A DNA stretch of 64,000 nucleotides, taken from assembly GCA_037176705.1 (NCBI GenBank), contig CM073899.1, positions 6,200,001 through 6,264,000 on the forward strand, in the 5' to 3' direction. The notes below the pieces were generated by a model that worked only from the letters and a program-made list of their open reading frames with translations, was not told where the DNA came from and did not search any database. This document shows positions 1-16,520 of the stretch, one piece after another; position 1 is the first letter of the stretch; each line of letters begins with the position of its first letter. The translations under genes and the position numbers were made by a program. This DNA is from Molossus alvarezi (lineage: Eukaryota; Chordata; Mammalia; Chiroptera; Molossidae).

Positions 1-205
1 CTTTGCTTTAGGTTTGACTTAATGTTTGAATTTTCTGTATTATACAAGATGTCTGTACAAGTATGCAATAATTTTATAATGAGACACATATTCTAAATTA
101 TAAATAGTGCATGGTTTCAAAAATATCTGCTAGATCTACTTCTACTGATAACAGAAAGAAAAAGTCAAGAGGGTTTGAGAATTGTCCTCTCTCCTTACTC
201 TAGTG

Positions 206-210
<5 letters not shown>

Positions 211-251
<41 letters not shown>
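211..251. repeat. (CA)n microsatellite
   Basis: About 20 uninterrupted CA dinucleotides. Simple repeat, probably length-polymorphic; no functional role can be read from the sequence. Confidence 0.97.
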
Positions 252-253
<2 letters not shown>

Positions 254-889
254 TGAGGAGTCATATTTCAGTCTCATTTAAATACAAATATTTCCAAATT
301 ATGAAAGGTCTTTTGAAGAAAGTTCCACCATTTTGAAATTAACTACTGCCAAGTTCCAGCTCGCCCTTGAGGCACTGAGCAGTAAAGATGGTCTTCTGAG
401 CCCCCAGGCGCTTCCGGTCTCCAGAAAGCTGCCAGTCACCTGGGCTCCATGAGCAGCCAGCCTGAAGCTAAAGGCAGACACCACTGATTACCAGCACAGG
501 GGACGGGCTGCAAACAGGAAGCACAACAAAGCAAAGTCAGAAAGGTGAGGTGTTACGTCTGAAGACAGCAGGTGTTAGCACGCAGGTCAAAGTCCATTCC
601 CATGGACTTCAGTAAACCAGGTAGTAAATGAAAAATTGAATACAAACCTGCCTGATCCACTGACTCAGCAGAATCAGGATGGAACTGCAATCTTAGGACC
701 AGATACTTCAAAATTGCTGCTGTATTCCTTTGAAAACCCGATCTGCTTTTAGAGAAAGGTACAGTAGTCTCCAACTACCAGCCAATTGTTCCTATTTAAG
801 CTCCCCTTTCTCGGCTCACTGTGAAGTGAGTTCTCAGCGCCCAGTTCCTGAGAATGCCCATCCTGATGGGTGAAAGTGTTGGCGAAAAC
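252..889. other. Stretch without recognisable gene or repeat
   Basis: I see no convincing exon, SINE or LINE here. Short reverse frames around 299-774 have no recognisable domain and no supporting splice or promoter context, so they are not called. Confidence 0.5.
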
Positions 890-1410
890 GGCACCAGGTG
901 TTAGACCTGGGTTCAGACACTTGAGTTCTCGTTAAGAAAGAATTCAGAGCCAAGACTGAAACTAAGACAAAGTTTACTTAGAAAGTCACAGATGTAGAAG
1001 AAATGAGCTGTAGAAGACATGGACTCAGGAAACAAGTTTCGGAGGTAAAAGAAGGGCCCTTGAAGCTTGGGAGAAAGAAAGAGACAAGGGAAACACACCT
1101 GGGGGAAGAGGCTGGGGAAGAGGGTGGATTGCTTCATAGAGAGCCAGAGACGAGCCATGCTGGGGCCTCCATCCTAAGGGCTTTTAAGGGCAAGGATATC
1201 AGGGGAGGATATCGATAGACCATACATTTTCCAGGTCTGCTTTTTGGAGTCGTGGTCTCCATAGATTAGGAGGGGCCACGGAAGGGATTCGTCAGTCAAT
1301 GCAGCTGGTCCTGATGTCAGCCATGGCATCCCTTGTCTGGTTTTGCCGCTTTTCTGGGCCTGGAGCTGAAACAGATGTTAGCCCTGGATTTTATCCCTAG
1401 GGGTCAAAGC
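890..1410 (-). mobile_element. Solo LTR-like segment (class I ERV type)
   Basis: Read on the minus strand, the left part resembles the R/U5 end of class I endogenous retrovirus LTRs: it carries CTTTGTCTTAGTTTCAGTC followed by TTGGCTCTGAATTCTTTCTT. No gag, pol or env sequence is adjacent, so this would be a solitary LTR left by recombination. The outer TG/CA ends and the TSD could not be fixed, so the limits are approximate. Alternative: another old LTR class. Confidence 0.5.
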
Positions 1411-1649
1411 TTAAGAAAGTATGAGAAGCACCTAAACTACTAGATATCAAGACATAAGTAAAGTAAATTAAAATTATGTCATTTGTTCAATGACAAAGAT
1501 ACTAATAAAGCAGAGTGAAAAATCCAGAAGCAGAGACCCATGTATGTGATCACTAGTGTTATCACAGATGTGTACCACACTGCAGTGGGAAAACGCACTT
1601 TTCAAATAAATTGTGCAGTCATTTGCTCATTCATATAGAATAGATAGAT

Positions 1650-2010
1650 TTGACACTATTTCGCTACTTCCCCTGCAACACAGTCAATTTGAGATGGCTC
1701 ATAGATCATGTAAAAGGTAAAAATATCAAAGATTCTAGAAGATAACAGTAAAAAAAAAATACATCCTTAAAACAGAGAAAGATTTCCCAGTGGACACAAA
1801 AAGCAGTGACAGTAAAGAAAGTGATTGATAAATTTGACTTTATTGAAATGAACAACTTTAGCTTACCAAAGACCTCATGACTACAAAAAAAAAAAAGTCA
1901 GACTGGGATATTTGCAATTATACCCAACAAATAATTTGTATAAGGAATTTTTACAGATTCATAAGTGAAAGATAGAAACACACCGAAAAAAATGGCTAAC
2001 ATTTTGTGTA
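1650..2010 (+). mobile_element. Ancient L1 ORF2 3' fragment (L1M-type)
   Basis: The text has the usual order of the 3' part of mammalian L1 ORF2: a 'tagaagataacagta' block, an 'aaagatttccca' block, a 'gataaatttgactttattga' block and then 'aatggctaac'. It is heavily diverged with no open frame. A fossil insertion, interrupted downstream by the 3' end of L1 copy A. Confidence 0.5.
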
Positions 2011-2384
2011 GTGTTTTTTTCTGATAAAACATGATAATTTAAAGGGTAAACATAGGGTACATACTTGGGTTGCAGATGGCTCTTTCCTTTCACTCTGCAG
2101 CTCAACATATTTCTGTAGAGGAGTTTTTGTTTTTTTGCAATTTTTATTAATTTATTTTTGTTACAGATGTTACTTCTTTCCCCCCCATGGACACCCTCCT
2201 CCTGAACTCCCCCCACCCAGCATTGTTTTCTGTGTCCATTGGTGCTACACGCGTGCGGAACCAATGAGTTCTGTGATTCATCTCTTCCCTCCCATCTGTC
2301 CCCTTCTTCTGAGGTTTGTCAGTCTGTACCCTACTTCTATGTCTCTGAGTCTGTTTTGCTCATCAGCTTGTATTGTTCATTATA

Positions 2385-5300
2385 TTACACAAGTAAATGA
2401 GATCATGTGATATTTGTCTTTCTATGATTAGCTTATTTTGCTAAGCATAATACTGTCCAGGACCCTCCATGTCATCTCAAAGGATATGAGACCTTTCTTT
2501 CTTACAGCTACATAGTGTTCCATTGTGTATATGTACCACAACTTTTTTTATCCACTTATCTATTGAGCACTTAGGCTGTTTCCAGATCTTAGCTATTGTA
2601 AATAGTGCTGCTATGAGCATAGGGGTGCATATATTCTTTCGAGTTGATGTTTCAGACTTCGTAGGATATATTCCTAGAAGTGGGATCACTGTGTAAAATG
2701 GCAGTTTCATTTTTAATTTTTTGAGGAAATACCCTATTGTTTTCCATAGTGGCTGCACCAGTCTGCATTCCCACCAGCAGTGTACTAAAAAGAGTCCCCT
2801 TTTCTCCATACCCTCACCAGCACTTGTTCTTTGATGATTTGGTGATGGTACCAATTCTGACAGGTGTGACTTGATAACTCATAATCATTTTAATTTGCAT
2901 CTCTCTGATGATTTATGATGTTGAGCATTTCTTCATATGTCTCTTGGCCATTTGTATGTCCTGTTGGGAGAGGTGTCAGTTTAGGTCCCCTGCCCCAATT
3001 TTTTTTTTTTATCTTTATCTGAGGACATCTATCCTCAGATAGAGCAGGAGGGAGAGAGGGAGAAAAAGAGAGAGAAACATCAATGTGAGAGAGACACATC
3101 GAGTGGTTGCCATCCACACGACCCCAACCAGGGCAGGGGACAAACTGCAACTGAGGTACGTGCTCTTAGTGGGAACCAAACCTGGGACTCTCTGGTCCAC
3201 AAGCAGATGCTCAAACTGCTGAGCCAAACCAGCCAGGGCTCCTCTGACCAATTTTTAATTGGATTTGTTGTGTTCCTTTTGTTGAGCTGTATGAGTACTC
3301 TATATATTTTGGAAATGAACCCCTTATTTGATGTATCGTTGGAAATTATGCTCTCCCATATAGTAGAATCCCTTTCCATTTTGGTGCTTGTTTCTTTTGC
3401 TGCACAGAAGCTTTTTAGTTTGATGTAGTCCCACTTATTAATTTTTTCCCTTTGTTTCTCTTGCCTTAGGCATTATATCAGTGAAAATTCTGCTGCGTGT
3501 GATGTCTGAATTTTGTTGCCTCCATTTTCTTCTAGGATTTTATAATTCACAAGTCACATTTAAGTCTTGTATTCATTTTGAATTTATTCTTGTGTATGGT
3601 GTAAGTAAGTAGTCTAGCTTCATTTTTTTGCATGTAGCTGTACAATTTTCTCAACACCATTTATTAAAGAGACTGTCTTTACTCCACTGTATGCTCTTGC
3701 CACCCTTGTCAAATATTAAGCATAATGACTTGGGTCAATTTCTGGGTTCTCTGATTGATCTATATGACTGTTCTTGTGCCAGTACCAGGCTGTTTTGATT
3801 ACAATGGCTTTGTGGTATAACCTGATACCGGTATTGTGATCCCTCCTACTTTGTTCTTCTTTTTCAAGATTTCTGTGGCTATTCGAAGTCTTTTTTGGTT
3901 CCATATGAACTTTTGGAGTACTTGGTCTAGTTCTATGAAATTTGTCATTGGTATTTTAATGGGGATTTCATTGAATCTATAGATTACTTTGGGTGGTATG
4001 ACATTTTAATGATGTTAATTCTTACAATCCATGAACAAAGTATAAGCTTCCACTTTTTTATAGCTTCCTCTATTTCTTTTTTCAATATTCTGTACTTTTC
4101 TGAGAACAGGTCATTTACTTCTTTGGTTAAGTTTATTCCCAAGTATCTTAGTTTATATGCTGCAATGGTAAATGGGATTTTTTTTTTTTTTTTTTAGTTT
4201 CTCTTTCTGTGAGTTCACCATTGGTGTATAAGAATGCTGTTGATTTCTTGATGTTAATTTTGTATCCTGCTACATTGCAAAATTCATTTATTAGCTCTAG
4301 TAGATTTTTGATGGAGTTTTTAGGGTTTTCTATGTACAATATCATGTCATCTTCAAATAATGACAGTTTTACTTCTTTCTTTCCAACTTGGATCCCTTTT
4401 ATTTTTCCATCTTGTATAATTGCTGTGGCTAAGATTTCCAGTACTATGTTAAATAGGTGTGGCAAAAGTGGGCATCCTTATCTTGTTCCTATTCTTAAGG
4501 AATATGCCTCTAGTTTTTGCCCATTGAAAATGATGATGGCTGTAGGTTTTTCATATATGGCCGTTATTATGTTGAGATATGATCCCTCTATTCCCATGTG
4601 GCTGAGCATTTTTATCAGAAATGGGCGCTGGATTTTATTGAATGCTTTTTCAGAGTCTATTGATATGATCATATGGTTTTTATCTTTCATTTTGTTTATG
4701 TGGTGTATCACATTTATTGATTTGAGAATATTGTACAAGCTTTGCCTCCCTGGGATGAATTCTGCTTGGTCATGATGAATAATTTTTTTGATGTATTGCT
4801 GGATCCAATTTGCTAATATTATGTTAAGGATTTGGGCATCAATGTTCATCAGGGATATTGGCTTGTAGTTTTCTTTCTTTGTATTGTCTTTTTCTGGTTT
4901 TGGAATTAGGACTATGCTGACCTCATAATATGAGGTTGGAAATCTTCTTTCTTCTTAGATTTTTTGGAATAGTTTTAGGAGAATGGGTGTTAGTTATTCT
5001 TTGAATGTTTGGTAAAACTCCACTGAGAAGCCATCCAGGCCTAGGCTTTTGTTTGCTGAGAGATTCTTGATTACATCTTCAATTCCCTTAGTGTTGGTCT
5101 GTTCAAGTTTTCTATCTCTTCCCAGTTCAGTTTTGGGAGACTGTATGTTTCTACAAATTTGTTCATTTTGCCTACAGTGTCCAATTTGTTGGCGTATAAT
5201 TGTTTGTAGTATGTTTTAATGATTCTTTGTGTTTTTGTTGTGTTAGTTGTTACTTCTCTTCTTACATTTCTGATTCTGTGTATTTGGGTTCTCTCTGTTA

Positions 5301-6436
5301 TTGTTTCTTGGTGAGTCTGGGTAAAGATCCATCAATCTTGTTGATCTTTCCAAAGAACCAGCTCTTTGTTTCATTGGTCTTTTGAATTGTTTTTTAGTTT
5401 CTATGTCATTTCTGCTCTGTCCTTTACTATTTCTTTTCTTCTACTGGCTCTGAGTTTTTTGTTTTGTTCACTTTCTAAATCTTTAAGTTGTAGGGCTAGA
5501 AAGTCAATTAGAAATTTTTCTTGTTTCTTGAGGTAGGCCTGTAGTGCTATGAAGTTCCCTCTCAAGACTGCTTTCTTTGTGTCCCATAGATATTGTATTG
5601 TTGTGTGTTCACTTTCATTGGTTTCCAGGAAGATTTAAATTTCTTCCTTGATCTCCTTGGTAACCCATTCATTGTTCAATAACATGCTATTTAGCTTCTA
5701 TGTGTTTGAATGTTTTTGCTGTAATTGATTTCTAGTTTTATGCCATTTTGATCTGAGAAGATGCTTGATGTGATTTCAATCTTTTTGAACTTGTAGAGAC
5801 TTAGTTTATTTCCTAACATGTAATATATTTTTGAGTATGTCCCATGTGTCCTGGAGAAGAATGTGAATTTTATAGTTTTGGGGTGTAATTCTCTGTAGAT
5901 ATCTATTAAATACATTTGATCTAGTGCATTATTTAGAGTCTTTGTTTACTTGTTAATTTTTTTTGTCTATAGGATCTCTTTAGTGATGTCAGTGGGGTTT
6001 TGAAGTACCCTGCTATGATTGTATTGCTGTCAATTTCTCCTTTAAAGTCCTCCAGAAGTTTTTAAATGTATTTTAGTGCTCCTATGTTAGGTGCATTTAT
6101 GTTTACCAAGGTTATATGCTGCTATTGGATAGATCCCTTCATTGTTATGTAGTGGCCTTCTCTGTCTCTAGTTATGGCCTTCATTTTGAATTCTATTTTA
6201 TTGGATATGAGTATTGCTACTCCAGCTTTTTTTCTCTTTCTGTTTGCTAGGAAAATGTTTTTCCATCTCTTTACTTTCAACCTATGTGAGACTTTTGTTG
6301 TGAGGTGGGTCTCTTGTAAACAACATATATATTAGTCATGCTTTCTTATCCATTCAGCTACTCTGTGTCTTTTGATAGAAGCATTTAATTCATTTACTTT
6401 AAAGGTTATTATTGATATATACCTATTTATTGCCAT
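2385..6436 (-). pseudogene. L1 ORF2 remnant (endonuclease-reverse transcriptase), copy A
   Basis: Degenerate ORF2, which in a live L1 encodes an APE-type endonuclease, a reverse transcriptase (RT) and a C-terminal Cys-rich domain that nick target DNA and reverse-transcribe L1 RNA. Visible pieces are RT palm fragments at 4478-4849 ([14 protein letters not shown]) and 4148-4465, and a C-terminal fragment at 2477-2854 ([17 protein letters not shown]). The RT catalytic motif, normally F/YxDD, reads FEDD in this copy. The frame is broken repeatedly and a SINE interrupts the 3' third. Not functional. Confidence 0.9.
3000..3240 (-). mobile_element. Ves-type SINE inside L1 A
   Basis: Poly(T) at 3000-3011 and a tRNA-like head ending 'ccaaaccagccagggct' at 3240 give minus orientation. 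An imperfect TSD (about 'cctctgaccaatttt') brackets it within L1 A. The 3' hairpin is degraded, so this is an older copy. Confidence 0.93.
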
Positions 6437-6581
6437 TTTGGTTATTATGGTTATGTTTCTCTTCCTATTTCTTCTGTTTATTACACCAGTCATTTTAACA
6501 TTACTTGAAATGCTGGTTTGGTGCTAACATATTCCCTTTGCCTTTTTTTGTTTGTGAAGCTCTTTGTCCCCCTCCCCCCCC

Positions 6582-6678
6582 TTTTTTTTTTTGGTATGTG
6601 CCCCTAACAGGAACTGAACCCGGGACTCTCTGGTCCACAGGCCAATGCTCCAACTGTTGAGCCAAACCGGCCAGGGCT
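6582..6678 (-). mobile_element. Partial Ves-type SINE inside L1 A
   Basis: Only the tRNA-related head and adjoining region are present, directly joined to a poly(T) stretch. The CT-rich middle and hairpin 3' end are missing, so this copy carries an internal deletion. It splits the ORF1 C-terminal remnant of L1 A. Confidence 0.88.
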
Positions 6679-7448
6679 CACCTTTTGTTTTGGATGATAG
6701 TTTTGCTGGATAAGTAGTCTTGGATTCAGATCCTTGTTTTTCATTATCTTGATTACTTCATGTCATCATTCCCTTCTGGCCTGTAGTATTCCTGTTGAAT
6801 AGTTAGCTGAGAGCCTTATGGAGGTTCCTTTGTAGATAATGTATTGCTTATCTCTTGCTACTTTAGAATCTCTGACTTTAATTTTTGGCATTTTAATTAT
6901 TATGTGTTTTGGTGGGGGAAGGGGCTCTATGAGTAAATGGCTACTATCTTGTGAGGGAGTGATTCAGTAGAAGACTCCTGGTGCCCTCCTGTCCATCTCT
7001 CAGCTCTCTCCTGAGCCAGGAGCCCTGGACTCTCTCCACATAGTTCTAGTCCAGTCTGTCTTCCATCTACTGGAGCCCAAGGTGAGTGGTTGTAGCTGAT
7101 TTGGTGCTTTAAAAACCCCTGCTTTCTCAGCAGGAAGCACACACCACTAATACAGCTTTTGCTGCTGTTTATGGGCTTGCAGCCTGCCCCCACACATTTC
7201 TGCAATTCCTACTAGGCTTGATTTGGTGTCTTCTTTCTGTCCCTGGTTGTACTGGCTCTCTATCAGCTGCTGTTCAGTTGTTTTTTTTCTGATGAGTTGG
7301 CTTAATTTTAGTTGTAATTCCAGTTTGGTCCTGGGAGACAGTTGGTGTAGCTTTGATTCACTCCACTGCCATATCCATTCTTATATAGTCATTTGACAAA
7401 TAATATCCAAATGACCAATACATTCATGAAACGATATTCAACATTATT

Positions 7449-7640
7449 TGTCATCAGAGGTTTTTGATTTTCAGCTTCATTCCAAATGTTTGGGGAAGAC
7501 ATTTTGCATGATTTCAATCTTTTAGAGTTTACTGATACTTGACTTATGTTTTCACATATCCTCTTTCCTAGAGAATTTTCCATGTGCACTTGAGAAGAAT
7601 GTATTTTCTTTCCTATCAATGTAAAGCATGTTTATTCTCT
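7449..7640 (-). mobile_element. Short old L1 ORF2 fragment
   Basis: Text such as 'gatttcaatcttttagagttt' and 'gagaattttccatgtgcacttgagaagaatgta' matches the endonuclease region of ORF2 seen at 13540-13660. It is a diverged, separate fragment next to the 5' end of L1 A. Confidence 0.7.
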
Positions 7641-9352
7641 TCTGTTGTGGTGTGTAATGATCATAAAACACATACATGTAATATATACAGTCATACACAA
7701 AGTCTATAATTGCCTACAATTATAAATATTTCATGATTAATTTTTTGAATGAAAATAACCATTTATAATTACAAAGTCAAATATATCTATTCAAATAATA
7801 TATATGCTTTGCTGATGTTAAAGATATAATTAAATGTGCTCTTTAAAATTGTTAATCTCTATTATGAGAAAATTCAGATTCAATATAAGTTTGGCAGAAA
7901 ATCTTCATCACAGCACAGCTAATATGAACAGAAAGCGTACGGTTACCGCTACTCTGTGTTAGGGAGTGACTTCCCCCGGGAGTAGGAAAGAAGGCTGGAG
8001 CATTTTTGTCTTACAAAGTATAGCCTGAAGGAGAGGAAAGGAGGCTCTTTTAACAGTGAGAGTTTCACACCAACAAGCATAGGGACTGTTATACTTGTTA
8101 CTAAAAAATATTAACAGTTTTATATCAAGAAGAGCAAGTTTGCATAAGTGCATGTATGGAGCAGGTGGTATTCCCCTGGATTCCCCCCTCAGACAGGGAT
8201 GATAAACAGCCTTGGCTGGTTACCAGGCACTTTCGGTTTGGTGTTGGGGGAGGGGCAGGGCAGATGAACATTTGAGCTGGGAAAGACAAGGTGCAGGTAG
8301 ATCCAGCTTAAGACCCTTCAGACTTGATTTTATCTTTATTAATTATAGAAACAATTTAGTATGCCCAACTGCTTTTGCAGAAGACACTGAGGCCCAGACT
8401 GGCTGTATGGATTAACAGAGATGGGAAGAGGAGCCCATGCAGCATCCTCTGGTGGGAATCAGTGGGGATTCTATCTGCCTGGGAGACTCAGACCACACCA
8501 TCCCAGGGCAGGAGTACTCCCATTTTTATAGCACCAGCCTGGAGAGTTCGCTCTGGACTCCAGCTGCTGGAGAGGCCGTGCTGTTGTACTCAGGGCTTGT
8601 GGAGAGGTCTGCTGGCTACACCCAGCAGTGACTTTGAGGAGCCCTCTGTTCTCAGGAAAGGCTTTGGGGAGAGATCCAGTCAGTGACTAAACTGTGTTGC
8701 TTGGAAAAGAAGAATGGTCTCTTCCACATCTAGCAAATGGTGGCAGTCCCTCCCCCCACCTCTTGAGCTGCTTGGCCTACCCTTTCTTTCTGGGTTCAGC
8801 AGCACAGGGGACCAGTGCAAGGTTAGAATTTGAGGTCCTGGGATTTTGGATCAGCCCTGCCAAATCCCAGATACCCTCACTGGGTGAAGTTTTGTGGGGG
8901 AAGGGAGCGTAGTTCAGAGTGGGGACATTCAAAGTGTCAGACTCTCAGAGGCTGTTGTCTGAGATGGGGAGGGAATGATTAGCCCCCTCTTGCAGGCTGG
9001 GCCAGCATCATCCTCAACAGGAGATCTATCCCTATGAACCTCTGACTAAATTACTTTTCATATACAAAAGAAATTTTCAAATGTAGTTAAAGTTACTAAT
9101 CAGTAGAATAGAGTTACTCTATCCTCCCGAACCCAGGGCTGCTGAACTTGCTCCTGCAGAGGATTCAGCTGGCTGTAGCCAACCTGAATCTGCAGTGATC
9201 CCTGCTAGGGGAACTAGAGTTGTGGACCCTGGCAAGGACTGAGGGGTTTGGCTTGAAGCAGGGACTCATTTCCCTTCATTGAGTGCAACCTTGTGGTGAG
9301 GAGGCGAAATAGCTGACAAGTGGAGGTGGCAGAGAACCTTGGTCCTAACATA
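7641..9352. other. Intergenic stretch without recognised features
   Basis: No SINE, LINE or convincing exon is seen. Overlapping short plus-strand frames at 8212-8912 occur in moderately GC-rich sequence. I found no domain, Kozak context or splice structure to support them. Confidence 0.5.
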
Positions 9353-9367
9353 TCTGCTGCCATTTCT

Positions 9368-9627
9368 TTTTTTTTTTCTTTTCTTTTTTTATCCTCACCC
9401 AAGGATATTTTTCCATTTTTTGGACAGATAGAGTGGGAGGGAGAGAGAAGAAGAGAGAGAGAGAGAAACATCGACGTGAAGGGACACATCGAGTGGCTGC
9501 CACCCGCACGACCAACCAGGGCCAGGGACAAACTGCAACCGAAGTACGTGCCCTTAGCGGGAACCGAACCCGGGTCTCTCCAGACCGCAGGCCGACGCTC
9601 TAACCGCTGAGCCAAACTGGCCAGGGC
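9368..9627 (-). mobile_element. Ves-type SINE with TSD
   Basis: Near-complete minus-strand copy: poly(T), then the hairpin segment 'tcctcacccaagga', a GA-rich middle, B-box-like sequence and a head ending 'ccagggct'. TSD tctgc[t/c]gccatttct lies at 9353-9367 and 9628-9642. A young insertion. Confidence 0.96.
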
Positions 9628-10142
9628 TCTGCCGCCATTTCTAAGCTGGAAAAGGCTGACCCTTTTACACAGATTGGCCCCTCCCATGCACACGAAGGTC
9701 TACTAGACACAGACACAGTGACTGACAGCAGCCTGCAACTGAAACCCACCAAGTGGACCTAGAACCAACATAACCAGGGGTGGGCTGCAGACCACATCAG
9801 AACTCATCCCAACTAGCCACATGAAGGGGGACCCATGAAGGCACCAGACCCATCTGGGAACAACACCCTTCTCAGGGTGTAGAGAAAACTACTTTTTTTT
9901 TTTGTATTAATCAATTTATTTATTTTTGTTACAGATGTTTCTCCTTTGCCACCCTCAGATTCCCCACTTCCCTGCTCTGCGTCCTGTCTCCAGCTTTGTT
10001 GTCTATGTCCATTGTTCATGCATACATGCATAGAAGTTATGTGGTTTATCTCTCCCTCACCACCCCCTCTTCTGGGGATTGTCAGTCTGTACCCCACATC
10101 CACATCTCTGGAACGACTCCATTCCTCAGACTGTTATGTTCA

Positions 10143-14213
<4,071 letters not shown>

Positions 14214-14270
14214 ATTTTTGTTTAGTGTGGTTCTATTTTTCTTCCTATTTCTTCTACTGATTACAGCCGT

Positions 14271-15152
14271 CCTTTTAGCATATCTTGCTGTGCTGGTTTG
14301 GTGTTAATATATTCCCTTAGCCTTTTTTTTTTTTTTTTGGTCTTGAAGCTGTTTATTTGACCTTCTATTTTGAACAATAGCCTTGCTGGTTAGAATAGTC
14401 TTGGATTCAGATCCTTGTTTTTTATGCCTTGATCACTTCATACCATTCCCTCTGGCCTGTAGTGTTTTTGTTGAGAAGTCAGCTGAGAGCCTTATGGGGT
14501 TTCCTTTGTAAGTAACCTGTTGCTTACCTCTTGCTACCTTTAGGATTCTCTCTTTGTCTTTCATTTTTGGCATTTTGATTACTACATGTCTTGGTGTGGG
14601 CCTGTTTGGGTTCTTCTTACTTGGGGTTCTCTGTGCTTCTTAAATTTGAATGCCTTCTTCTTTCACCAAGTTAGGAAAGTTTTCTGTCATTATTTCTTCA
14701 AATATATTCTCTAACACTTGCCCATTTTCTTCCTCTTCGGGGACTCCAATGATGTGAATGTTATTATGTTTTCAGTTGTCCCAGAGTTCTCTTATGCTGT
14801 CTTTCTGTTTTTTTAATCATTTTTTTCTTTGGGTTTTCTGACTGGTTGATTTTTTTTCTACCCTGTCTTCTAATTCACTGATCCGGTCCTCAGCTTTCTC
14901 TACTTTGCTATTTAGTCCTTCCAATGTGTTCTTAATTTCTGCTATGTCATTCTTCATTTCCACTTGCTTGGTTTTCAGTGTTTCTATATCTTTACTCTTG
15001 GGGCTGATGTCCTTACTCATACTGTTGAGCTTCCTCAAGATCATGTCTCTGAACTCTATCTCTGATAATTTGCTTAGCTGCATTTCATTGACCTCATCTT
15101 CAATGGAGTTCTCTTGTTCCTTAATTTGGGATTTGTTTTTTTGTTTCACCAT
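14271..15152 (-). pseudogene. L1 ORF1 remnant (RNA-binding chaperone), copy B
   Basis: ORF1p normally trimerises through a coiled coil and packages L1 RNA. The first 111 codons (15152-14817) are open and show a heptad-rich stretch (KLNSMSKDI through VEKAEDRISELEDRVE). They are followed by a frameshifted RRM and C-terminal domain down to a stop near 14271. Size and order fit the family (about 300 residues). Not functional because of frameshifts after the coiled coil. Confidence 0.9.
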
Positions 15153-16025
15153 TTTGGTATCTCAGTGGATTTTTAAGCCTGCCAAATTTTTCCTGTGGAT
15201 GTTGGTGTTCTGTTGTGTGTGGCTCCCTCTACTGGGTTTGGATGAGCCTGGATGGGCCCACATTAAACACCACTGTCAAATCTTACATCCTGGTTAGATT
15301 TGCAAGCCGAGGGAATGCTGAGTTATCCTCTGGCTTTTTCCTGGTTGCTAGTAGTCTTAGTTACTCAGTGCCTTGGAATGTAGCCCTGGTGTTCTGCCTA
15401 AGAGGATTTCCAGACGGTGGGATAGATGCTGGTTGTTAATGATACTCAATTTGGATTTCTTTGCCTAACCTGGGAAAGGCTGAGTTTCCTAGTGGGGGTG
15501 GGCAGCTGCTGTTTTTCCCCACAGCTCAGGGAAGGAGTACACTGGTGGCTGTTCTTTGTAGCCGCAAATCAGCGAAAACTCTGAGTGCCCTCCAAATCCC
15601 GGGTGTCTCCACAGAGTTCCAGCCCAGCCTGCCTTCCCTCTGCCATAGCCTCCAGTTGAGTAGCTGTGGCTATTTTAGTGCTCTTTCCTGGCTCTATGTG
15701 CTGTGGATCAGGCTTTGTCTTTGTTCCCCAAGGGCGCTGCTCACAGCTACGGCTGCTGCTGTCTGTGGGCTCGCAGCCTGCCACCCTCTCGTGCCTCTGC
15801 AGATCCTATCAGTGTCCCTGGTTATATGGTCCTGTCCTGCTGCATTTCTGTTGCTTTTTTCTGAGGATTTGTCTGTATTTTATTTATCATTCCCGTTTGG
15901 TCCTGGGAGATTGTCCATGTAGCTTCTATACACTCCGCCTCCTTTTTCACATCCTCTAAGCCTATCTTGTGCACAGCTGGGTTGAACAGGCCTTTCTGGT
16001 GTCCCCACACCGTGCACGTCCCACA

Positions 16026-16520
16026 GATAACTGGATCGCACAGTACCTCCGCGGACCTGGCTTTATGCCTATGTTATGGGCTTCTGGGTAGCACAGGCCT
16101 CTCTGGTGCTTCAGAACCCCACATGTCCCGTGGGTAACTGGATGGCACAGTCCCTGCTGGGTCGTGCAGCACTCTCTGGTGCTTTAGCACTCCACAGGTC
16201 TTGTGGGTAACTGAATGGCACAGTCTCTGCTGGGTTGCATAGGTCTCTGTGGTGCTTCAGCACCCTACAGGCCCTGTGGGTAACTAGATCATGTGGTCCC
16301 TGCTGGGTCATGCAGTCCTCTCTGGTGCTTTAGCACCCCACATGCCCTGTGGGTAACTAGATCACGCAGTCCTACTGGGTGGCACAGGCCTTTCTGGTGC
16401 TTCAGCACTCTGCAGGACACACGGGTAACTGGATCACACAGTCCCTGCTGGGTCGCACAGGCCTCTCTGGTGACCCCGCACTCTGCAGGTCCCGGGGATG
16501 GGCACCTGGATCACACCAGT
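16026..16520. repeat. Tandem array, about 73 bp units, in the L1 B 5'UTR
   Basis: The anchor 'gggtaactggatc' or close variants starts at 16132, 16204, 16278, 16351, 16423 and about 16500, giving steps of 72, 74, 73, 72 and 77 bp, with a more distant unit at 16026. Units share 'cacagtccctgctgggt' and 'gcctctctggtgcttcagcac'. The homologous region of L1 C has about 53 bp units instead. Confidence 0.9.

Larger units (their letters stand above)
2115..7378 (-). mobile_element. L1 LINE copy A, decayed, ORF1 mostly deleted
   Basis: A minus-strand L1. Its 3' end is at the low coordinate: an A-rich tail, then a 3'UTR with 'acagatgtt' and a polypyrimidine tract. ORF2 runs on the minus strand from about 6436 to 2385. 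Only the C-terminal part of ORF1 follows (about 6480-6915). The sequence then jumps directly into 5'UTR-type sequence (about 6920-7378), which matches 15540-15960 of L1 copy B. The ORF1 N-terminal half and much of the 5'UTR are therefore missing. Two SINEs lie inside. Many stops and frameshifts make it non-functional. Confidence 0.92.

Noticed and set aside
4209..4775. 188-codon plus-strand open frame with hydrophobic stretches
   Set aside because: Antisense shadow of L1 A ORF2; the hydrophobic look comes from complementing Lys/Asn-rich codons.
8212..8912. Possible host gene from several overlapping short frames
   Set aside because: No recognisable domain, splice sites or promoter; frames are short and in different phases.
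16026..16520. CRISPR-like regularly spaced repeats
   Set aside because: Units are directly tandem and diverged, without unique spacers, inside a mammalian L1 5'UTR.
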